Origin: O2-02-FULL-42-9 sp038043025
GTDB taxonomy: Bacteria > Pseudomonadota > Gammaproteobacteria > UBA12402
Direction of reading: 5' to 3'
DNA length: 29,318 nt
Assembly: GCA_038043025.1 (NCBI GenBank)
Contig: JBBTCW010000046.1
Location: forward strand, 1-29,318
Shown: positions 23,178 to 29,318 of the stretch, in pieces
How the letters are laid out: each line of letters begins with the position of its first letter
Position numbering within the stretch: the stretch's first letter is position 1
Made by a program: the position numbers and the translations under genes
The notes under the pieces: generated by a model
What the model saw: only the letters and a program-made list of their open reading frames with translations
Told to the model about the DNA's origin: nothing
Database searches by the model: none

Positions 23178-24701
23178 ATGTCACGCCAGCTTTTTCGTCG
23201 AACAACTTTAGTATCTGCTAATACATTTTTTTCTCGTATTTTGGGTTTTGTGCGAGATATTGTCATTGCGCATTATTTTGGTGCATCGATGAGTGCCGAT
23301 GCTTTTTTTGTAGCCTTCCGTATTCCCAATTTTATGAGGGCATTATTTGCCGAAGGTGCGTTTTCGCAAGCATTCATTCCCGTGTTGGCGAAATATCGTC
23401 AGACAAAATCGCATGAAGATACCCGCGTCTTTATTGATCGGGTGATGGGTGATCTTGCGGCGGTTTTGACAATTGTTACAGTCCTTGGCGTTGTATTTGC
23501 TTCTTTTGTTATTGCTATTTTTGCGCCGGGTTTTTTGAAAGATCCCGTTCGATTTGTTTTAGCGACGCATATGTTGCGCGTCATGTTTCCTTATGTGTTA
23601 TTAATATCGGTGACTGCTTTATGCAGTGGAATATTAAATACGTATGATAGTTTTGGTGTGCCGGCATTTACGCCTGTTCTGTTAAATATTATTTTAATTG
23701 TGATGACGATTTTTGCCGCCTCACATTTTGCTACGCCGATCTATGCGTTGGCGTGGGGTGTTTTAATAGCCGGTGTCGCGCAAGTATTATTTCAGTTGCC
23801 CTTTTTGTTTCATAAACGAGTGTTGCCACGGTTATCGATTAGCTTTAAAGATCCGGGCGTTAGAAGGGTGTTGAAATTAATGGCGCCAGCGATTGTGGGG
23901 GTGTCGGTCGTGCAGTTAAGTTTGTTGTTGGATACACTGTTTGCTTCTTTTTTACCTGTGGGCAGCGTATCGTGGCTTTACTATTCATCACGCTTAATGA
24001 ATTTTCCACTCGGGGTATTTGGCGTCGCGATTGCAACGGTTATTTTGCCGAAGCTGGCGCGGCAACATAATGCAAAAGACAATGCGTCTTTTTCTGTTAC
24101 ATTAGATTGGGCATTGCGTGTTTTGTTGTTAATCGCGCTACCTTCAACGCTCGGGTTATGGATACTGTCAGGACCTTTGTTGGTGACCTTGTTTAAAACA
24201 GGGCGATTTGATGTGAATGATGTATTAATGACGCAACAAAGTTTAATTGCATTTTCTTTGGGTATTGCGGCGTTTATGTTGATAAAAGTATTGGCTTCTG
24301 CGTTTTATGCGAAACAAGATATTGCGACACCCGTTAGAATAGCGGTTGCCGCTGTCACGCTTAAAGTAATTTTAAATTTAATTTTAATTTTTCCGCTCAA
24401 ACATGTGGGGTTGGCATTGTCGACATCGTTGTCAGCGTTTTTTAATGTAGCATTATTGTTGATTTTTTTGTTGCGACGAAAACTTTATCAACCGCAATCA
24501 GGCTGGAGTGTGTATTTTTTACGTTTATTGATTGCAAATATGTTGATGGGGCTATTTTTATTTTTTGTGAAAGGTAATATGAGTGTTTGGTTTTCGCACG
24601 AACGGTTTTGGCGCATTGAGTATTTGACTATTTTATTGCTAGGAGCGGTGATTATTTATTTCGGTAGTTTTTTTAACGTAGGCCACCGGTTACGTTTATA
24701 A
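23178..24701 (+). CDS. murJ: lipid II flippase MurJ
   Basis: A 507-residue inner-membrane protein of the MOP superfamily that moves the peptidoglycan precursor lipid II to the outer face of the membrane. The hydrophobicity pattern fits about 14 membrane helices. Family stretches are present: SANTFFSRILGFVRDIVIAHYFGAS near the N-terminus, FFVAFRIPNFMRALFAEGAFSQAFIP with charged cavity residues, and the later LLDTLFASFLPVGSVSWLYYSSRLMNFPLGVFGVAIATVILPKLA. Length matches the family. It heads the murJ-ribF-ileS-lspA gene order, with 21 bases to ribF. Confidence 0.97.
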   Translation: MSRQLFRRTTLVSANTFFSRILGFVRDIVIAHYFGASMSADAFFVAFRIPNFMRALFAEGAFSQAFIPVLAKYRQTKSHEDTRVFIDRVMGDLAAVLTIVTVLGVVFASFVIAIFAPGFLKDPVRFVLATHMLRVMFPYVLLISVTALCSGILNTYDSFGVPAFTPVLLNIILIVMTIFAASHFATPIYALAWGVLIAGVAQVLFQLPFLFHKRVLPRLSISFKDPGVRRVLKLMAPAIVGVSVVQLSLLLDTLFASFLPVGSVSWLYYSSRLMNFPLGVFGVAIATVILPKLARQHNAKDNASFSVTLDWALRVLLLIALPSTLGLWILSGPLLVTLFKTGRFDVNDVLMTQQSLIAFSLGIAAFMLIKVLASAFYAKQDIATPVRIAVAAVTLKVILNLILIFPLKHVGLALSTSLSAFFNVALLLIFLLRRKLYQPQSGWSVYFLRLLIANMLMGLFLFFVKGNMSVWFSHERFWRIEYLTILLLGAVIIYFGSFFNVGHRLRL

Positions 24702-24722
24702 TTGATTATTTGAGGATACATT

Positions 24723-25649
24723 ATGCAGCTTATTAGAGGGATACAAGGAATCACCGCCGCCGATCAGCATGCGGTCGTTACCATTGGTAATTTTGATGGC
24801 GTTCACCGCGGGCATCAGGCGTTATTAAAACAGGTTAAATATTTATCGTTTAGGCATAAAAAGAAAGCGTTAGTGATTGTGTTTGAGCCACAACCACAAG
24901 AGTTTTTTCTGCGCCGAAAATATTTTACACGATTGAGTACGTTGCGCGATAAAGCGATCGATTTTATGGATTACGAAGTCGATCGTTTATTGATATTGCC
25001 TTTTAATGCTCAGTTGGCGACATTAACCGCAGAAGATTTTGTGCAGAATATTTTAGTAAAATATTTGAAATTGGATCATTTGGTGGTGGGTGATGATTTT
25101 CATTTTGGCGCGGATCGCAAAGGCAACATTGACTATTTAGAGCAGATGGCAAAACAATATCACTTTTCGCTGGAGGTTCCGGAATCGATTGTTTGGCGCA
25201 AGCAGCGCGTGAGTAGCACGTTGATTCGCGAAAGTTTGCAGGCCAATCAATTACATGCGGTAGAAGAATTATTGGGTCATCCGTATCGCGTTTGTGGTCG
25301 CGTTGTCAAAGGGGATGGTCGTGGTCGTAAAATCGGGTATCCAACGGCTAATGTACATATTCCGCCGGGAGGTTTGAGCGTACGCGGCGTGTATGCGGTC
25401 AAAGTTGAGGGAATTACGCCCAAAGCCATTTTTGGCGTGGCCAATATTGGCACGCGCCCTACCATGGGTGGACATCAGACTCAATTTGAAGTACATTTAT
25501 TTGATTTTAAGCAGGATATCTATGATTGTCGCATGCGGGTTAATTTCTTTAAGAAATTGCGTGATGAGGTGGAATTTTCTTCAGTCAAGGCGCTTAAAAA
25601 ACAAATTGAACAAGATATACAAATGACAAAAGATTTTTTTCTGGAGTAA
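24723..25649 (+). CDS. ribF: bifunctional riboflavin kinase / FAD synthetase
   Basis: A 308-residue enzyme that phosphorylates riboflavin to FMN and adenylates FMN to FAD. The N-terminal nucleotidyltransferase domain shows TIGNFDGVHRGHQALL, VVGDDFHFGADRKGN and the SSTLIRE motif. The C-terminal kinase domain has GDGRGRKIGYPTANV and GVANIGTRPT. Length is normal. It is 6 bases from ileS and its final codons carry the GGAG ribosome site of ileS, so the two are coupled. Confidence 0.97.
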   Translation: MQLIRGIQGITAADQHAVVTIGNFDGVHRGHQALLKQVKYLSFRHKKKALVIVFEPQPQEFFLRRKYFTRLSTLRDKAIDFMDYEVDRLLILPFNAQLATLTAEDFVQNILVKYLKLDHLVVGDDFHFGADRKGNIDYLEQMAKQYHFSLEVPESIVWRKQRVSSTLIRESLQANQLHAVEELLGHPYRVCGRVVKGDGRGRKIGYPTANVHIPPGGLSVRGVYAVKVEGITPKAIFGVANIGTRPTMGGHQTQFEVHLFDFKQDIYDCRMRVNFFKKLRDEVEFSSVKALKKQIEQDIQMTKDFFLE

Positions 25650-25655
25650 GAGTTT

Positions 25656-28487
25656 ATGACAGATATTTACAAAGATACGTTGAATTTACCCAACACGGAT
25701 TTTCCGATGAAGGCGAATTTATCGCAACGCGAGCCTGAGATGTTGAAGCGTTGGACGCAAATGGATTTATATAAAAAAATACGCACGGCACGTCAGTCTC
25801 AACAGAAATTTATTTTGCATGATGGTCCGCCCTACGCCAATGGTGATATTCACATGGGTCATGCGCTCAATAAAGTGTTAAAAGATATTGTGCTGAAGTC
25901 AAAAACAATGGCGGGATTTGATGCGCCGTATGTGCCGGGATGGGATTGCCATGGCTTGCCGATTGAATTAAATGTCGAAAAGAAAAAAGGTAAACCGGGG
26001 CAAAAAATTTCTGCGGCGGAGTTTCGCCAGGCATGTCAAGTTTATGCGGCAGAGCAGGTTCAAAGGCAACGCATTGCGTTTGAACGTTTAGGTGTTTTGG
26101 GTGATTGGGATCATCCCTATTTAACGATGGATTATGCATACGAAGCAGAAATCATTCGCAGTTTGGCTAACATGGTTGAGGGAGGACATGTTGCGCGTGG
26201 ATTTAAACCGGTGCATTGGTGTATCGATTGTCGTTCGGCGTTGGCAGAGGCCGAAGTGGAATATCATGATCATGCGTCGCCAGCGATTGATGTTCGATTT
26301 AAGGTGGTCGATGCAAAAGCTTTTTTAAAACGATTTCGTCACTTAAATGAAACGATTGATAGTCCCGAAATTTTTGTGCCGATTTGGACAACGACGCCGT
26401 GGACATTGCCCGCGAATCAGGCGGTTGCGCTCAATCCGCATTTAGACTATATGTTAGTCAAATGTTCGGTTGACGATCAGGTGGAATATTTGTTGGTTGT
26501 CGAAGCATTGTTGGGCGCGGTGATGCAGCGTTATGGCATAAGCGATTACCAAATGATGGGCCGATGTTCAGGTCAAGCATTAGAAAATCTTTTATTGCAT
26601 CATCCGTTTTATGATCGCACTGTTCCAATAATTTTAGGTCAGCATGTGACGGTTGAAACAGGCACGGGCGCTGTGCATACTGCGCCCGGTCACGGTCAAG
26701 ACGATTATATGGCGGGGCAGCAATATGGGTTGCTGATTGATAATCCCGTTGGGTCAAATGGTTGTTTCTTGCCAGAGACATTATTGTTTGCCGGCGAACA
26801 TGTGTTTAAAGCCAATGATCATGTCGTGGAAATATTAAAAGAAAAAAATGCGCTTTTGCATAAAGAAACGATTCAACATAGTTATCCGTGTTGTTGGCGA
26901 CATAAAACGCCACTGATCTTTCGGGCGACGCCGCAATGGTTTGTTCAATTAGATAAATCGCGTTTGCGCGATGTGGCATTGGATGAAATTGCAAAAACAA
27001 AATGGGTGCCGCATTGGGGACAAGTGCGCATTGCGAACATGGTCGCGCAGCGTCCGGATTGGTGTATTTCGCGGCAGCGGACGTGGGGTGTGCCGATACC
27101 ATTTTTTATTCATAAAGAAACGGGCGACTTACATCCGCACACAGTGCCATTCATGTTAAAAATTGCGGATCGCGTTGAAAAAGAAGGCATTGAAGCATGG
27201 CATCAATTAAATGTCGAAGAATTATTGGGTGATGATGCTGAAATTTATGAAAAAACAACGGATACGCTCGATGTTTGGTTTGATTCAGGAGTGAGCCATG
27301 CGGCGGTGTTGTCGAAGCGTCCGGAATTAAAGTTTCCGGCGAACCTTTATTTAGAAGGATCAGATCAATATCGCGGATGGTTTCAATCCTCGTTATTGAC
27401 GTCTTGTGCGATTCATGAAGTTGCACCCTATCACGAAGTCGTGACGCATGGATTTATCGTCGATGAACAGGGACATAAAATGTCAAAGTCGTTAGGGAAT
27501 GTTGTATCGCCGGATACGGTCATGAAAGAGCTGGGCGCCGATATTTTGCGGCTTTGGATTGCTTCGATTGATTATCAAACTGACGTGCCGGTGTCCGATC
27601 AAATTTTACAACGCACGTCCGACGTATATCGCCGTATTCGAAATACCGCCAAGTTTTTATTGTCAAATTTGCACGGTTTTGACCCTAAAAAAGATTTGGT
27701 GCCTGAAAAGAAATTATTGATGTTAGATCGTTGGGCGATTGATTGTGCGCGGCAGGTGCAAGAGGAGATTTGTGCGGCATACGCGCATTATGACTTGCAT
27801 GTTGTGTATCAAAAGATTCATTACTTTTGTTCGATTGATCTGGGGAGTTTTTATTTAGATGTCATTAAAGATCGACAATACACGACGCAAGCAAATAGTT
27901 TAGCGCGTCGGTCAACGCAAACTGCGATGTATCATATCATGGAAGCGATGGCGCGATGGATGGCGCCGATTTTAAGCTTTACCGCCGATGAGATTTGGCA
28001 ATATATACCGGGTGTGCGAGAGGAGTCGGTGTTTTTAACGACTTGGTATGAAGGTTTAATTGCTTTGTCGGATAAAGAAACCATGAATCGTGATTATTGG
28101 GAAAAGATTCGTACGGTGCGCGATGTGGTGAATAAAGAAATTGAACGATTGCGTGGTGATAATGTTTTGGGGTCTGCTTTGGAAGCAGAAGTGACGTTAT
28201 ATGTTGATGCCGATTTACAAAAAAAATTAGTGGTATTGGACGATGAATTACGTTTTGTATTGATTACTTCGCGCGCCACAGTTGAAAACATTAAAAAAGC
28301 GCCCGATGATGCTGTGCACACAACCTTAACGGGATTAAAGTTAAAAGTGAGCGCATCCCAACATAAAAAATGCGTACGTTGTTGGCATCGTCGTGCGGAG
28401 GTGGGAAAAAATGCGAAGCACCCGGAATTATGTGAGCGTTGTGTGACGAATGTTGATGGGAAAGGGGAAGAGCGGCGTTATATATAA
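25656..28487 (+). CDS. ileS: isoleucyl-tRNA synthetase
   Basis: A 943-residue class I synthetase charging tRNA-Ile, with an editing domain that removes valine. The HIGH-type motif is HMGH (residues 66-69) and KMSKS is at 608-612. The editing domain includes TTTPWTLPANQAVALNP and GTGAVHTAPGHGQDDY. The C-terminal zinc knuckle has C906, C909, C926 and C929 (CVRCWHRR, LCERC). This layout and the zinc end are of the common bacterial type, not the eukaryote-like, mupirocin-resistant type. It sits in the standard place between ribF and lspA but is separated from lspA by a repeat-filled gap. Confidence 0.98.
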   Translation: MTDIYKDTLNLPNTDFPMKANLSQREPEMLKRWTQMDLYKKIRTARQSQQKFILHDGPPYANGDIHMGHALNKVLKDIVLKSKTMAGFDAPYVPGWDCHGLPIELNVEKKKGKPGQKISAAEFRQACQVYAAEQVQRQRIAFERLGVLGDWDHPYLTMDYAYEAEIIRSLANMVEGGHVARGFKPVHWCIDCRSALAEAEVEYHDHASPAIDVRFKVVDAKAFLKRFRHLNETIDSPEIFVPIWTTTPWTLPANQAVALNPHLDYMLVKCSVDDQVEYLLVVEALLGAVMQRYGISDYQMMGRCSGQALENLLLHHPFYDRTVPIILGQHVTVETGTGAVHTAPGHGQDDYMAGQQYGLLIDNPVGSNGCFLPETLLFAGEHVFKANDHVVEILKEKNALLHKETIQHSYPCCWRHKTPLIFRATPQWFVQLDKSRLRDVALDEIAKTKWVPHWGQVRIANMVAQRPDWCISRQRTWGVPIPFFIHKETGDLHPHTVPFMLKIADRVEKEGIEAWHQLNVEELLGDDAEIYEKTTDTLDVWFDSGVSHAAVLSKRPELKFPANLYLEGSDQYRGWFQSSLLTSCAIHEVAPYHEVVTHGFIVDEQGHKMSKSLGNVVSPDTVMKELGADILRLWIASIDYQTDVPVSDQILQRTSDVYRRIRNTAKFLLSNLHGFDPKKDLVPEKKLLMLDRWAIDCARQVQEEICAAYAHYDLHVVYQKIHYFCSIDLGSFYLDVIKDRQYTTQANSLARRSTQTAMYHIMEAMARWMAPILSFTADEIWQYIPGVREESVFLTTWYEGLIALSDKETMNRDYWEKIRTVRDVVNKEIERLRGDNVLGSALEAEVTLYVDADLQKKLVVLDDELRFVLITSRATVENIKKAPDDAVHTTLTGLKLKVSASQHKKCVRCWHRRAEVGKNAKHPELCERCVTNVDGKGEERRYI

Positions 28488-28489
28488 AT

Positions 28490-28698
28490 CTCAGCTCAGA
28501 GGTAAGCTGGTATTCTTTATATTGATCCTCAGCTCAGAGGTAAGCTGGTATTCATTGGAAGAATGGAATGAGCGAGGAAGAAAATAGATTTTTTAGAATC
28601 AGATGAACGTGTTGCGTCCTCTGAGCTGAGACCGACCTGTTCGCATGAGTGTGGAGAAGCTGCGTCCTCTGAGCTGAGACCAGCCTGTTCGCATGAGT
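28490..28698. repeat. two direct-repeat pairs in opposite orientation between ileS and lspA
   Basis: A 26-bp sequence occurs identically at 28490-28515 and 28528-28553. A different 38-bp sequence occurs at 28613-28650 and 28661-28698, differing at two bases. The first pair contains CTCAGCTCAGAGG and the second its exact inverse CCTCTGAGCTGAG, so the two pairs can fold together in RNA. The core is shared with 20870-20926 and 29211-29265. No open frame here looks real. The rest of the 243-base gap before lspA shows nothing recognisable. Confidence 0.85.
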
Positions 28699-28730
28699 TA
28701 GAACAGCTTTGATTAAATAGGATAATGACA

Positions 28731-29201
28731 ATGAACCTAAAAAAACTCAACTGGCTTTTCATCAGCGCTTTTGTTTTGGTGTTAGACCAATGGACAAAAT
28801 TAATAGCGCTAAAATATTTAGACATGTATATCGCTCGCCCGATTATGCCATTTTTAAATTTTACGTTAGCCTATAACACCGGTGCGGCATTTAGTTTTTT
28901 AGATGCAGCATCGGGTTGGCAGCGTTGGCTCTTTATTGGCATTGCTTTGTCGGTCGCGGTGCTCGCATTAATTTGGTTGTTGCGTTCACATAACAATGAG
29001 CATCTGTTGCCTGTTGCGCTTGCGCTTATTATGGGTGGCGCCGTGAGTAATGTTCTGGATCGCATTCGGCTTGGGTCTGTGGTTGATTTTATCGATGTCT
29101 ATGTTAAAACCTGGCACTGGCCAGCTTTCAACGTCGCTGATAGCGCCATCTGTATCGGTGTTTTTATTTTGCTACTTTTGATGTTTTTTGAGCCCGATTA
29201 A
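28731..29201 (+). CDS. lspA: lipoprotein signal peptidase (SPase II)
   Basis: A 156-residue inner-membrane aspartyl protease that removes signal peptides from diacylglyceryl-modified prolipoproteins. Four membrane helices are visible. The conserved blocks are VLDQWTKLIA, NFTLAYNTGAAFSFL, and the catalytic aspartates in SNVLDRIRLGSVVDFID and FNVADSAICIG. ATG 28731 is preferred because AGGA (28719-28722) is 8 bases upstream; the in-frame ATG 28725 is only 2 bases from it. In many gammaproteobacteria ileS and lspA overlap or nearly touch; here 243 bases of repeats intervene, so lspA may have its own transcript. Confidence 0.97.
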   Translation: MNLKKLNWLFISAFVLVLDQWTKLIALKYLDMYIARPIMPFLNFTLAYNTGAAFSFLDAASGWQRWLFIGIALSVAVLALIWLLRSHNNEHLLPVALALIMGGAVSNVLDRIRLGSVVDFIDVYVKTWHWPAFNVADSAICIGVFILLLLMFFEPD

Positions 29202-29210
29202 TGCCTCCTC

Positions 29211-29265
29211 GCAGCTCTGAGCTGCGCTAATCCAGTCATAGCCTGCCTTACAGCAGCTCAGAGCT
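29211..29265. repeat. inverted pair of GCAGCTCTGAGCT repeats after lspA
   Basis: GCAGCTCTGAGCTGC (29211-29225) and GCAGCTCAGAGCT (29253-29265) form a 13-pair stem (29213-29225 with 29253-29265) over a 27-base loop, starting 9 bases after the lspA stop. It is a second copy of the arrangement at 20870-20926, with an unrelated loop. It may end lspA transcription, though no T run follows. Confidence 0.8.
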
Positions 29266-29318
29266 CCTAAATTCCCAAAAAATTAGGCACTAGGATTTCT
29301 GCCTGCTCAAAAATTTCG

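Noticed and set aside
28490..28698. Possible CRISPR array
   Set aside because: Only two copies of each of two different repeats, spacers of about 10-12 bases, opposite orientations and no cas genes.
28529..28825. 98-codon minus-strand frame with a repeated SCEQ-GLSSEDA peptide
   Set aside because: The peptide repeat is only the translation of the 38-bp DNA repeats, and the frame runs into lspA.

Overview
The window is a chromosomal segment of a gammaproteobacterium with AT-leaning base composition. The gene orders yafS-like/rnhA/dnaQ, rplU/rpmA/obg and rpsT/murJ/ribF/ileS/lspA are all classic for gammaproteobacteria. The moderate AT bias, a Fic protein, an Hfq-like paralogue, abundant intergenic palindromic repeats and a three-domain acyltransferase/acyl-ACP ligase suggest a Legionellales/Coxiella-like lineage. 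That assignment is inference; no marker gene here names the genus.

Layout. (1) 120-8387 (+): housekeeping genes for a SAM methyltransferase, RNase HI, DNA polymerase III epsilon, aminopeptidase N, fumarase C and HtpG. HtpG is preceded by a near-consensus heat-shock (sigma-32) promoter. (2) 8454-11218 (+): alanine dehydrogenase, a YgfX/CptA-like membrane protein, a divergent Hfq-like protein with a structured leader, and a secreted YbhB/PEBP-family protein. (3) 11331-15850 (-): a colinear set in the order MFS-PlsC-acyl-ACP ligase fusion, Rrf2/IscR-like regulator, 2-Cys peroxiredoxin. A 25-bp palindrome, probably the regulator's operator, lies just upstream of the regulator gene. (4) 15911-19329 (+): a possible short structured RNA or leader, then a tight operon of a RimK-like ATP-grasp ligase with an RLAN domain, a GCS2-family carboxylate-amine ligase and a DksA protein. 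This is the best candidate for an under-described system. (5) 19397-20628 (+): a Fic AMP-transferase-type protein behind evenly spaced inverted-repeat operators. (6) 20751-20866 (-): tRNA-Pro(CGG) with its promoter. (7) 20940-29201: ribosomal proteins L21 and L27, Obg GTPase, S20 (-), MurJ, RibF, IleS and LspA.

Two repeat families fill the gaps between genes. One is a TGTCAT..CCAG palindromic element (1319-1462 and 9616-9744, with a possible scrap at 4847). Its two ends show compensatory stem changes. The other is built on the core AGCTC(A/T)GAGCT or CTCAGCTCAGAGG (20870-20926, 28490-28698, 29211-29265). No insertion sequence, prophage, CRISPR array or rRNA was seen. All calls come from reading the sequence and recalled family knowledge; no database search was run.
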